Assembly (NCBI GenBank): GCA_903928965.1
Contig: CAIYSZ010000060.1
Span: forward strand, 1-63,567
Origin: an uncultured Pseudomonadota bacterium
GTDB lineage: Bacteria; Pseudomonadota; Gammaproteobacteria; Methylococcales; Methylomonadaceae
Direction of reading: 5' to 3'
Length of the DNA stretch: 63,567 nucleotides
Position 1 is the stretch's first letter. The number at the start of each line of letters is the position of its first letter. The notes under the pieces were generated by a model. That model made no database searches, was not told the DNA's origin, and saw only the letters and a program-made list of their open reading frames with translations. Positions 35,547 through 43,332 of this stretch are shown here, one piece after another. The position numbers and the translations under genes were made by a program.

Positions 35547-35954
35547 CTAGGCGGCGAGATATCGAAAATTAAACGCGGGAGGGGCGCGTGAAGTGGGCCG
35601 AAAATAAACCGGCAACGCAACCAAAAGGCGTAAAAACCATTGAACGCACAAGGGTGCATAACGGCGAGAAGCCAAAACCGCAACGGCGGCGGGAAGAAAA
35701 TCAGAGGGCTGCGGCGCGCCGCCATGCTTGGCGGTGATGACCGAACCTAGACCGACGATGGCGCTAACTTCATGGCGGGCGAATTCGGTTTTACGCCAAG
35801 CCTTGGCCGCATTGGCGACATCCGCATGCTCGAACTCATAACAATGCAATCCGGTCCGCTGGAAATCTCCGCCGCTGTGCGCATGCAACCAAGGCGCGGC
35901 ATATTGCAGCAGCACTAAAAAAAACACCAATATTCGCCGATTTAATGCAACCAT
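35547..35954 (-). CDS. Small secreted protein heading the metal-efflux operon
   Basis: The 135-residue protein has a signal peptide (FFLVLLQYAAPWLHA) and a mature start rich in histidine and cysteine (HAHSGGDFQRTGLHCYEFEH), followed by a hydrophobic middle and an arginine-rich end. Small proteins of this kind occur before czcCBA genes in related bacteria; I know no function. The His/Cys cluster might sense or bind metal in the periplasm. It ends 104 bp before the channel gene on the same strand. Confidence 0.6.
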   Translation of the reverse strand: MVALNRRILVFFLVLLQYAAPWLHAHSGGDFQRTGLHCYEFEHADVANAAKAWRKTEFARHEVSAIVGLGSVITAKHGGAPQPSDFLPAAVAVLASRRYAPLCVQWFLRLLVALPVYFRPTSRAPPAFNFRYLAA

Positions 35955-35993
35955 TTAATCATACGCATGTCAAAACAGTCTAGCCAAGAAGCA

Positions 35994-36015
35994 TGCGGTT
36001 GTATAAGCTACCGCA
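35994..36015. promoter_or_regulatory. Inverted repeat in the divergent promoter region
   Basis: TGCGGT and ACCGCA (35994-35999 and 36010-36015), ten bases apart, lie in the 261-bp region between the efflux operon and the Tim44-like gene. Dyads in such places often bind a metal-responsive regulator, but no regulator gene is present nearby. Nothing else in the gap was recognised. Confidence 0.3.
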
Positions 36016-36215
36016 AGCGAGTATTCTAATATAGAATTAAGTAATCTCGCATAACCTTTTACCGACTATCCCTTAGTCGCCCTACTAAAACCGGTAGGAT
36101 GCGCCGAACCTAAACGAAGCGCATTGTTTCAAACCGCTCAGGGAAGGTAAAAACCGTTATGGCAGCTTGCTTAGAATTTTCAGTTTAATGACGTTCATTT
36201 TTCCGACACCAAGCC

Positions 36216-37100
36216 ATGAAAAAAATCAGTCTCTATGCATGTTTTCTCATCGCCGCGGCGCTTAGCCTGGGCATGCAAGAAGCCCACGCCAAGCGTTTCG
36301 GCGGCGGTTCCTCCTTTGGCAGCCGTCCCAGCTACAGCCAACCTTATCAACATGAAACCGCTCCGAACGGCTCAAACCCAGCCTACAACCGGCCCAGCCC
36401 GGCGCAGCAACAAGCCGCCAGCCAAAACCAGACCGCGCGCCAAAACTTGTCCAATCGCGGCGGTTTGATGGGCATGCTAGGCGGCCTCGCCCTGGGCGGT
36501 TTATTAGGCTCCTTGTTTTTCGGCGGCGCCTTTGAAAGCTTAAACATCATGGATATGCTCCTCTTCGGATTAGTCGCCTACCTGGTTTACCGCCTGTTCG
36601 CGGCCCGGCGCGCGCCAAACGTGGCCGACGCTTACGGGCGCGGCGCGCACACCACTTACAACGGCGAACCCGCAACCCAGGGGGGTGGATTCAATACCGA
36701 CGTGATGTTCAAACAACCGGCCGCGACTTTACCCGCCGGATTTGAAGCCCAACCGTTTTTGGCCGGCGCCGAACGCGCCTTCCGCCATATGCAAGCGTGC
36801 TGGGACAGCCGTGATCTGGCCTCCATCCGCGGCTTGACCACCGATAAAGTGTTCGCCGAAATCCAAGAACAACTTCGCGAATCGCCGGTCAACCACACGC
36901 AAGTGGTTTCCTTGCGCTCCGAACTATTATCCGTATCGGAAAGCAACGGCTTCTGGGAAGCAGCGGTATTATTCCAAGCCGTCATTTCCGAGGACGGCGC
37001 GCCGGCCGAACCGGTGAACGAAGTCTGGCGCTTCATAAAACCCGTCAACAGCCAGCAACCCAAGTGGTTTCTCGACGGACTGCAACAAGTAGCCGGCTAA
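36216..37100 (+). CDS. Tim44-like domain protein, membrane anchored
   Basis: The 294-residue protein has a signal-like N-terminus, a Gly/Ser/Gln-rich linker (GGGSSFGSRPSYSQ), one or two hydrophobic helices around residues 85-128 (GMLGGLALGGLLGSLFFGG; MDMLLFGLVAYLVYRLF) and a C-terminal Tim44/L45-like domain from about residue 180. The family occurs widely in proteobacteria as a membrane-bound protein of unknown role. A methyltransferase gene starts 6 bp after its stop. Confidence 0.85.
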   Translation: MKKISLYACFLIAAALSLGMQEAHAKRFGGGSSFGSRPSYSQPYQHETAPNGSNPAYNRPSPAQQQAASQNQTARQNLSNRGGLMGMLGGLALGGLLGSLFFGGAFESLNIMDMLLFGLVAYLVYRLFAARRAPNVADAYGRGAHTTYNGEPATQGGGFNTDVMFKQPAATLPAGFEAQPFLAGAERAFRHMQACWDSRDLASIRGLTTDKVFAEIQEQLRESPVNHTQVVSLRSELLSVSESNGFWEAAVLFQAVISEDGAPAEPVNEVWRFIKPVNSQQPKWFLDGLQQVAG

Positions 37101-37106
37101 ATCCGC

Positions 37107-37724
37107 ATGAGCCCGAACGGCGAACAAATCCGCCAGCGCTACGACAGGCTGGCCCCTTGGTTCGACAGCCTGGAAGGCTTCATAGAGGGTTTGTTTTTTC
37201 GCCGCCTGCGTAAAAAACTTTGGGCGCGGGCGCAAGGCGCCGACATTTTGGAAGTCGGCGTCGGCACCGGCAAAAACTTTGATTTTTATCCGCGAAACGC
37301 TCGCTTAACCGCCATGGATTTCAGCCCCAAAATGCTGGAACAGGCCGCCAAAAAACAAAAACGCAAAAACATCGCGGTGCACCTCGACTGCATGGACGTA
37401 GAACAACTGCTCTACGCCGACAACAGCTTCGACACCGTGGTCGCCAGTTTCGTGTTTTGCTCGGTGCCCAAGCCGCGCAAAGGCCTTAAAGAACTGCACC
37501 GGGTACTGAAACCCGGCGGCCAATTACTCTTGCTGGAGCACGTGCTCAGTTCCAACCGTTACCTAGCCTGGCTGATGCGCAAACTAAGCCCGTTGACATT
37601 ACGCCTCCTCGGCGCCAACATCGACCGGGAAACCCTAAAAAACGTTCAAGCCTGCCCGTTTCAAAACATCTACGTCGATCCTGACAGCAGCGACCTGGTA
37701 AAATTGATTAAAGCTGTTAAATAG
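37107..37724 (+). CDS. Class I SAM-dependent methyltransferase (UbiE-like)
   Basis: The 205-residue protein has the Rossmann methyltransferase motifs: I (ILEVGVGTGKNFDFY), post-I acidic loop (AMDFSPKMLEQA), and the post-III segment (LHRVLKPGGQLLLLEHV). This last motif is typical of ubiquinone/menaquinone and phospholipid N-methyltransferase relatives. The substrate is not identifiable. It is probably co-transcribed with the Tim44-like gene. Confidence 0.85.
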   Translation: MSPNGEQIRQRYDRLAPWFDSLEGFIEGLFFRRLRKKLWARAQGADILEVGVGTGKNFDFYPRNARLTAMDFSPKMLEQAAKKQKRKNIAVHLDCMDVEQLLYADNSFDTVVASFVFCSVPKPRKGLKELHRVLKPGGQLLLLEHVLSSNRYLAWLMRKLSPLTLRLLGANIDRETLKNVQACPFQNIYVDPDSSDLVKLIKAVK

Positions 37725-37760
37725 ACTGATAGCCACATTTAATCCTAGCCAATCAGCCAA

Positions 37761-39098
37761 ATGTCAAAACGCCAAACCATCCTAGCCGCCCTAATGTGCC
37801 TGCTGGCCGCCGCCGACGCATGCGCCGCCAAAGCTAAAATCGAAACCTTAGAGCACATCGTCGTGGTCTACCTGGAAAACCACAGCTTTGACAACGTGTT
37901 CGGCCTATTCCCAGGTGCCAACGGCCTAAGCCAAGCCCGCCAAGCGCCGCCGCAAATAGACGCCTTCGGCTGGCCCTATGCCAGCTTGCCCCCGGTATCC
38001 GACGGCAAACAAGCCGACGCCCGCTTTCCGGCGGAACTCGCCAACCAAGCGTTCGCCATTGACGCCTATGTCCCGCTGGACGCCAAAACCCCAGACCCGA
38101 CTCACCGTTTTTTCATCCACCAAATGCAAATCGACGCCGGCCGCAACGACCGCTTCGCGCAACTCTCCTCGGCCGGCGCGCTCAGCATGGGCTATTATGA
38201 TCTCAGCCACACCGCGCTGTGGCAATACGCCAAGCAATACACACTGGCCGACAACTTTTTTCAAGCCGCCTACGGCGGCTCCTTCCTGAACCACCAATGG
38301 CTGATCTGCGCCTGCACCCCGCGCTATCCGGATGCGCCGCCGGAACTCAGACAATGGCGCATCGACTCCGCCACCGGCCGGCTGATCGGCGACCCCAGCG
38401 TAACCGCGGACGGTTACGCCGTCGGCAGCATACAACCGCACTTCCCGCCCTACGACCCCAAACGCACCGACAACCGGCTACCGCCGCAAACCGCCGCGAC
38501 CATCGGCGACCGCCTCAGCGCAAAAAACATCTCCTGGGCCTGGTACGCCGGCGGCTGGCGCGACGCCTTGGCCGGTCAGGACAAAGGCCAAGATTTTCAA
38601 TACCATCATCAACCCTTTGTCTACTACGTCAATTACGCGCCGGACACCCAAGCCAGGGCCGAACACCTGAAAGACGCCGCGGATTTCCTCGCCGACTGGG
38701 CTAGCAATCCGCCGCAAGTATCGTTTTACAAACCGGTGGGCGCGGTGAACCAACATCCAGGCTATTCAGACATTAGCGCCGCCGATCACGAAGTCGCGCA
38801 AATAGTCGAAGCCCTACAGAAAAGCCCGCATTGGCCGCACACCGCCATCATCGTCACCTACGACGAATACGGCGGATTTTGGGATCACGTCGCCCCGCCG
38901 CGCATAGATCGCTGGGGGCCGGGCAGCCGCGTGCCGGCGGTCATCATCTCGCCGCTGGCCAAAAAAGGCCATATCGATCACCATCAATATGACACCACCT
39001 CAATTTTAAAACTGCTGGAAACCCGCTTCGGCCTGGAACCATTGACGGATAGAGACGCGGCCGCGGACGGTTTCAGCGGCGCATTTGAATTTAAATAA
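37761..39098 (+). CDS. Secreted phosphoesterase (AcpA/phospholipase C family)
   Basis: The 445-residue protein has a signal peptide (LAALMCLLAAADACA) and the core of the non-haemolytic phospholipase C/acid phosphatase AcpA family: the metal- and nucleophile-region IVVVYLENHSFDNVFG, the motif AYGGSFLNHQWLICAC, and IIVTYDEYGGFWDHVAPP with its metal ligands. It probably hydrolyses phosphomonoesters or phospholipids in the periplasm or outside. It follows the methyltransferase gene by 36 bp. Confidence 0.9.
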   Translation: MSKRQTILAALMCLLAAADACAAKAKIETLEHIVVVYLENHSFDNVFGLFPGANGLSQARQAPPQIDAFGWPYASLPPVSDGKQADARFPAELANQAFAIDAYVPLDAKTPDPTHRFFIHQMQIDAGRNDRFAQLSSAGALSMGYYDLSHTALWQYAKQYTLADNFFQAAYGGSFLNHQWLICACTPRYPDAPPELRQWRIDSATGRLIGDPSVTADGYAVGSIQPHFPPYDPKRTDNRLPPQTAATIGDRLSAKNISWAWYAGGWRDALAGQDKGQDFQYHHQPFVYYVNYAPDTQARAEHLKDAADFLADWASNPPQVSFYKPVGAVNQHPGYSDISAADHEVAQIVEALQKSPHWPHTAIIVTYDEYGGFWDHVAPPRIDRWGPGSRVPAVIISPLAKKGHIDHHQYDTTSILKLLETRFGLEPLTDRDAAADGFSGAFEFK

Positions 39099-39159
39099 GC
39101 GGCTTCCGGTCTAACCCGGCACAACCGTGCCAGCCCTAGTAAAAAACCGGCGGTTTATT

Positions 39160-39240
39160 TACGGCCGGTAGCGGCCGGAACGCCGTGAATCCATCCATGG
39201 AGGCTTGGAGCCCGCATCCTAAGCGAGCGACACTCCGCCA
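39160..39240. repeat. Dispersed palindromic repeat, degenerate copy C
   Basis: The segment shares CGCCGTGAA, CCATCCATGG, AGGCTTGG and CGCATCCTAAGCG with copy A in the same order, but the outer inverted repeats are lost. It lies in the 237-bp gap between the phosphoesterase and hvfA genes, near the 3' ends of both. Nothing else in that gap is recognisable. Confidence 0.65.
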
Positions 39241-39335
39241 TTAGCGTAGAGATGCACCCCGGCTCCATTCCATAACAAGCCAAGTCAAGCCGCATCCCTA
39301 ATCTATCTTAAGTCGCGGCCTGACTCACGTCACCC

Positions 39336-39644
39336 TTATTTGCCTTCGGTTTTCTCAGCGCTAGGGGCCGGAGCGGCAGGTTTAGCCGCCGCGCATTTAC
39401 CTTCCATCGCTTTTTTCTCGGCGGCTGGATCGGCTTTTTTCATAGACGCGCCGCATTTGCCTTCACCGCAAGCGCCGTCTTTCATCTTGGCCGCGCCTTG
39501 GTCTGTTTTCGCTTCCGCGGTCAACAAATAACCTCCGTGCAAATCAGTCAACGCAAACGGATTAACCTCGCCGGCGCCAGCGGCCAATGGCAAAAGAGTC
39601 GCGCCCAAGGCGATGGCCAACGGAGTTTTAGAATATGATTTCAT
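39336..39644 (-). CDS. hvfA: HvfA-type oxazolone/thioamide RiPP metallophore precursor, orphan
   Basis: From the ATG at 39644, preceded by AGGAG, the 102-residue peptide has a signal/leader (ALGATLLPLAAGA), the conserved NPFALTDLHGGYLLTAEAK segment, and then Cys motifs C59 and C64 (GACGEGKCGA) and C84 (MEGKCAA). In HvfA peptides, cysteines in EGKCG motifs are converted by an MNIO enzyme (HvfB, DUF692) with partner HvfC into oxazolone and thioamide groups that bind copper. No hvfB, hvfC or hvfD gene lies next to it or elsewhere in the window. A further in-frame ATG upstream would give a non-secretory leader and is rejected. Confidence 0.75.
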   Translation of the reverse strand: MKSYSKTPLAIALGATLLPLAAGAGEVNPFALTDLHGGYLLTAEAKTDQGAAKMKDGACGEGKCGASMKKADPAAEKKAMEGKCAAAKPAAPAPSAEKTEGK

Positions 39645-39711
39645 GGACTGTGCTCCTGTGTATTCAAAAAAATTATTATTACCCGCCGTCCGCATTCGGC
39701 GGCGTCCGGGC

Positions 39712-39735
39712 GGAACAAAAGCATTCCCCTGTTCC
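39712..39735. promoter_or_regulatory. Inverted repeat upstream of hvfA
   Basis: GGAACA and TGTTCC are 12 bases apart in the 182-bp region between the divergent hvfA and def genes. A GC-rich hairpin (CGCCG, eight bases, CGGCG) lies closer to hvfA, in its probable leader. GGAAC also resembles the -35 part of promoters for extracytoplasmic sigma factors. Either reading is weak. Confidence 0.3.
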
Positions 39736-39826
39736 AGCTCATCGTTATACCACAAAAAAATCCAAAAAAAGTTAAAATTAGCCAATTCTAATTAAAGGCA
39801 ATCTAGTGCGCGACTAAGGAACCGAC

Positions 39827-40351
39827 ATGACACAAAAACGCATTTTACAACTAGGCGACCCCGCCCTCCGCCAAATCGCCGCGCCGGTAGAAAACTTCAA
39901 CGACCCGGATTTAAAAACACTCTGCGACGAATTAATGGACATGATGCTGCAAGCGCAAGGCGTCGGCATCGCCGCGCCGCAAATCGGCGTACCGCTGCAA
40001 ATCCTCATCATTGCCTCGCGCCCCACCAAACGCTACCCGCTAGCCCCGGAACTGGCGCCGGTCTTAATGCTAAATCCTAGCTTCAACCTCACCGAACCCG
40101 AGCTCATCAAGGATTGGGAAGGCTGCCTTAGCGTACCCGGCATACGCGCCCTAGTACCGCGCCACCTCGGCCTCCAAATCGCTTACCAAGACCTGAACGG
40201 CCAACCCCGGCAAATCCAACTTAGCGGCTTTCCGGCCCGCGTTTTCCAACACGAATACGACCATCTGCTCGGCATGGTCTACCTGGACCGAGTGGAAAAC
40301 AACCGCGACATCGTCGCCGAAAGCGAATTCTTCAAACTGATCGCCGCCTGA
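39827..40351 (+). CDS. def: Peptide deformylase
   Basis: The 174-residue metalloenzyme removes formyl groups from nascent proteins. All three motifs are present: GVGIAAPQIG, EGCLSVPG with the metal-binding cysteine, and FQHEYDHLLG with two histidine ligands and the catalytic glutamate. It is not beside fmt or rsm genes as in the usual def operon, so a second def may exist elsewhere. The metallohydrolase gene begins 11 bp after it. Confidence 0.95.
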   Translation: MTQKRILQLGDPALRQIAAPVENFNDPDLKTLCDELMDMMLQAQGVGIAAPQIGVPLQILIIASRPTKRYPLAPELAPVLMLNPSFNLTEPELIKDWEGCLSVPGIRALVPRHLGLQIAYQDLNGQPRQIQLSGFPARVFQHEYDHLLGMVYLDRVENNRDIVAESEFFKLIAA

Positions 40352-40362
40352 GGGAGCCACCG

Positions 40363-41277
40363 GTGAAAATACTCTTATCCTGCCTAGCCATCATCCTCTG
40401 CCATTGCGCCTGGGCGCTGGAGCCGCTGCCGGTCAACCCAATCGCCCCCGGCGTCTACCTACACCAAGCCGAACAGCATTGGCCCGACCGCGGCAACCAC
40501 GGCGAAATCGCCAACATCGGCTTCATCGTCGGTGAACGCTGCATCGCCGTCATCGACAGCGGCGGCAGTCCGCAACAAGGACTAGCCCTGCGCCTGGCCA
40601 TCAAAAACATCACCGGCAAACCCGTCTGCTACGTCATCAACACCCACGTACACCCGGACCACATCTACGGCAACCTGGCGTTCAAAGACAGCGGCGCACA
40701 ATACGTAGGCCATTACAAACTGCCGCGCGCCATGGCCGCGCGCGGCGAATTCTACATCAACCGCGCCGACGAACTGCTGGCGCTGCACTTGACCCCGGAA
40801 CACATCATCCCGCCCGGCCTAGTGGTCAAGGACAGCATGACGCTAAACCTGGGCGGACGCGAAATCCTACTCACCGCCCACGGCTCGGCGCACACCGACA
40901 ACGACTTAAGCGTCTACGACAAACAAACCGACACCCTGTGGCTGGCCGACCTATTCTTCCGCGAACATATCCCAGTCATCGACGGCAGTCTCAAAGGCTG
41001 GCTGACCGAACTGGACAAACTGGAAAACCGGCATTACCACTGGGTCATTCCAGGGCACGGCAAACCGACCCAAGACTGGCCGGCGGCCCTGCAACCCCAA
41101 AAACGCTATTTGCAACTGCTGGCCAGCCAAATCAGAACCCTACTTCAGCAAGGCAAAACCCTGGAACAAGCCGTGGCCGAAGTCGGCCAATCAGAAAAAC
41201 CCAACTGGGCGTTATTCGACGAATTCCACCGCAAAAACGTCACGCAAGCCTACGCGGAATTAGAATGGGAAGATTAA
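40363..41277 (+). CDS. Quinoprotein relay system zinc metallohydrolase
   Basis: The 304-residue secreted protein has a signal peptide (ILLSCLAIILCHCAWA) and a metallo-beta-lactamase fold with the zinc motif NTHVHPDHIYGN, a later histidine in TAHGSAHTDND, the aspartate in WLADLFF, and VIPGHGKP. It matches the SoxH-like family linked to pyrroloquinoline-quinone dehydrogenases in methylotrophs. The next gene on the strand encodes the matching SoxYZ-like carrier, which supports the call. The substrate is unknown; a thioester or disulfide on the carrier is one proposal. Confidence 0.85.
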   Translation: MKILLSCLAIILCHCAWALEPLPVNPIAPGVYLHQAEQHWPDRGNHGEIANIGFIVGERCIAVIDSGGSPQQGLALRLAIKNITGKPVCYVINTHVHPDHIYGNLAFKDSGAQYVGHYKLPRAMAARGEFYINRADELLALHLTPEHIIPPGLVVKDSMTLNLGGREILLTAHGSAHTDNDLSVYDKQTDTLWLADLFFREHIPVIDGSLKGWLTELDKLENRHYHWVIPGHGKPTQDWPAALQPQKRYLQLLASQIRTLLQQGKTLEQAVAEVGQSEKPNWALFDEFHRKNVTQAYAELEWED

Positions 41278-41324
41278 AATTTGGGCCGCCAGTCCCAACA
41301 AACCTAAAACTACCAACCACCCAA

Positions 41325-41438
41325 GGCCTTGGCGACCGGGGGCGGTTGGCGGGGGTGTAGCCCGCAGGGATGCGGGCTCCTAGCCCCCATGGACGGGTTC
41401 ACGGCGGCCCCCGGCAATCGTCCCCGACCGCCAAGGCC
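41325..41438. repeat. Dispersed palindromic repeat, copy B
   Basis: A 114-bp element with terminal inverted repeats GGCCTTGGCG... (41325-41340) and its near complement (41423-41438, two mismatches). Its interior, read on the minus strand, contains CCGTGAACCCGTCCATGGGGGCT and CCCGCATCCCTGCGGG, the same as copy A but inverted relative to the genes. It lies in the 274-bp gap between the metallohydrolase and carrier genes; nothing else there is recognised except the AAGGA ribosome site of the carrier gene. Confidence 0.8.
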
Positions 41439-41551
41439 GGTTTTGCGCCAAAAACCTTAGCGTCAATAGCGCGAAGGTCCCGGCTTTAACTGGCAGCCAA
41501 ACTTAAATAAATACACTTTTTTAAATAACAACAACCGAAAAGGACACAACA

Positions 41552-42385
41552 ATGCCTAAATCATTGAAACCCATAATTTTACTGCTAACCCTAGCCCTGC
41601 CGCTAGCGGTCCGCGCGGAGGGCGACGACGAAACCTGGAACAACGTCATCAAAACCCAGTATTTCCCCGGCAAAACCATTTCCGAAACAGACCCGCTGAT
41701 CGAACTGGAAGCCCCCTACCGCGCGGAAGACCCGGCCATAGTTCCCCTGAAAGTCAGCGCCAAAATCCCGCAAACCCCGCAAAAATACATCAAAAAAATC
41801 TGGATGTTCGTGGACAAAAACCCGCTGCCCTTCATCGGCGAATTCGAATTCTTTCCACAAAGCGGCAAGGCCGACCTAGCCCTGCGCGTACGCGTCAACA
41901 CCTACAGCAACATCCGCGCCATCGCCGAAACCAACGACGGCCAATACAGCATGGTCAAAAAATTCGTCAAAGCCAGCGGCGGCTGCTCCGCACCGGTCGG
42001 CGCGGACCTAGACGAAGCCATGAAACGCCAAGGCAAGGTCAAATTCCGCATCGACAATAGCTTCAAAACCGGCGAACCGTTACAAACACAACTCATGATC
42101 AGCCATCCCAACCTCACCGGCATGCAAATGGACCAAATGACGCGCTACATACGCAAATCCAACTTCATAGACCACATCAGCGTCAAATTCAACGACAAAC
42201 CGGTGCTGAACGCCGACATCGACATCGCCATCAGCGCCGACCCCAACTTCCGCTTCTATTTCGTACCCGACCGGCCCGGCGAACTGAGCGCCGAATTCAG
42301 CGACAAATCCTGCGAATCGCCCGTCAAACGCGAAGCCTGCACACCGGGCAAACACTACACTGAACGCTACGCGGTCGCCCCGTAA
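41552..42385 (+). CDS. Quinoprotein dehydrogenase-associated SoxYZ-like carrier
   Basis: The 277-residue periplasmic protein is a fusion of a SoxY-like and a SoxZ-like domain. After a signal peptide (ending VRA) the first domain runs to the motif SGGCSAP, whose Cys145 corresponds to the substrate-carrying cysteine of SoxY; in SoxY this motif is C-terminal, here it is internal. The SoxZ-like half (TGEPLQTQLMISHP, then FRFYFVPDRPGELSAEFSD) follows. The family goes with PQQ alcohol dehydrogenases such as XoxF in methylotrophs. It has its own ribosome site (AAGGA) and is separated from the metallohydrolase gene by repeat copy B. Confidence 0.88.
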   Translation: MPKSLKPIILLLTLALPLAVRAEGDDETWNNVIKTQYFPGKTISETDPLIELEAPYRAEDPAIVPLKVSAKIPQTPQKYIKKIWMFVDKNPLPFIGEFEFFPQSGKADLALRVRVNTYSNIRAIAETNDGQYSMVKKFVKASGGCSAPVGADLDEAMKRQGKVKFRIDNSFKTGEPLQTQLMISHPNLTGMQMDQMTRYIRKSNFIDHISVKFNDKPVLNADIDIAISADPNFRFYFVPDRPGELSAEFSDKSCESPVKREACTPGKHYTERYAVAP

Positions 42386-42419
42386 ACACCGCCAACCACA
42401 CCCAAGAAAACGTTACCCA

Positions 42420-42494
42420 GGCCCTGGCGCAAAGGTTGGCGAGACGAGGCACTCGCCGCAACCTCGACAACCCTCCCGCGCTTTGACCAGGGCC
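42420..42494. terminator. Long imperfect hairpin between converging genes
   Basis: GGCCCTGG (42420-42427) pairs with CCAGGGCC (42487-42494), and inside it GGTTG pairs with CAACC around a further GAGG/CCTC stem. The 75-bp structure lies in the 146-bp gap between the converging carrier and HEAT-repeat genes, where it could stop transcripts from both sides. It has no T-run. It may be another decayed palindromic repeat. Confidence 0.45.
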
Positions 42495-42531
42495 GGCATG
42501 GCGACGACGCCGATTGAGCAGGTTGAGCCGC

Positions 42532-43173
42532 TTAATCCGGCTGATCCAGCAGCAAATCGTTGATCTCTTCCCGCATATTCATACTCAAGCTATTATCCTT
42601 GGCGGCGGACTTCAAACCGCGCATAACAAGCCCATGCGTTGCCTCATCCACATCCGCGCGGTAAACCAAACTTTGCAAAGTGCTTAAAGCGCCGAAACTC
42701 ATTTGCTCGTCGCCGTCGCGCAAAGCCGCTAGCAAGGCCTTAACCGTCTCCGGGCGCAAAGACTTAAACCGGCTCAGACTCTCGACCGCCGCCACCCGCA
42801 CCGCCAACGACCCATCGAATTGCAAGGAATCCCGCAGAGCGCTTTCCGCTTCCGGCGTCGGATACGCCGACAACTGCTCCGCCCCGGCCAGCCGCTCCTG
42901 TTCATCGGTATCCATCAACCATTCGCGCGCCGCCGCCACCTGATCGTCCTGCATTTGCCGTTCCTCGGCCATTTGCTCCTCGGTTAGGGGCTGCATGCCT
43001 CCGCCAACCATGGCCGCCAATCGCTGTAAATCCGGCGGCGGAACAGCAGGCAACGCTGGCGGCGAATTACCGGCCGCTGGCGGACACACAGGCGGCCGGG
43101 CCAACCAAAGCGGAACCCAAGCCAAAACGCACAACATTGCAAATAAACATACACCTAACAACCACTTTGCCAT
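42532..43173 (-). CDS. HEAT-repeat protein with N-terminal membrane anchor
   Basis: The 213-residue protein has one N-terminal membrane segment (LLGVCLFAMLCVLAWVPLWL), a proline-rich linker and about three HEAT-like helical repeats (ERLAGAEQLSAYPTPEAESAL; RVAAVESLSRFKSLRPETV; SFGALSTLQSLVYR). Such proteins are protein-binding scaffolds, here facing the periplasm. No specific partner is suggested by the neighbours. Confidence 0.75.
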   Translation of the reverse strand: MAKWLLGVCLFAMLCVLAWVPLWLARPPVCPPAAGNSPPALPAVPPPDLQRLAAMVGGGMQPLTEEQMAEERQMQDDQVAAAREWLMDTDEQERLAGAEQLSAYPTPEAESALRDSLQFDGSLAVRVAAVESLSRFKSLRPETVKALLAALRDGDEQMSFGALSTLQSLVYRADVDEATHGLVMRGLKSAAKDNSLSMNMREEINDLLLDQPD

Positions 43174-43230
43174 GGCCGGTCAACCTCACTCTAACCATCG
43201 ATCACGCAACACCATTCTACCCATCCGCTC

Positions 43231-43273
43231 AAAAAAAATCGCCCGCCGCCACTCACGCGGCGTCGGGCGATTT
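43231..43273 (-). terminator. Intrinsic terminator of the HbpS-like gene
   Basis: On the minus strand a strong hairpin (AAATCGCCCG pairing with CGGGCGATTT, plus an inner GCCGC/GCGGC stem) is followed by eight T residues (complement of 43231-43238). It stands 60 bp after the stop of the HbpS-like gene and is a textbook rho-independent terminator. Confidence 0.85.
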
Positions 43274-43332
43274 ATCACCGGCGGACAAGCGGACTAAACC
43301 GCCCGCATTGGCCGGGCCGCAGGTTCAAATAT

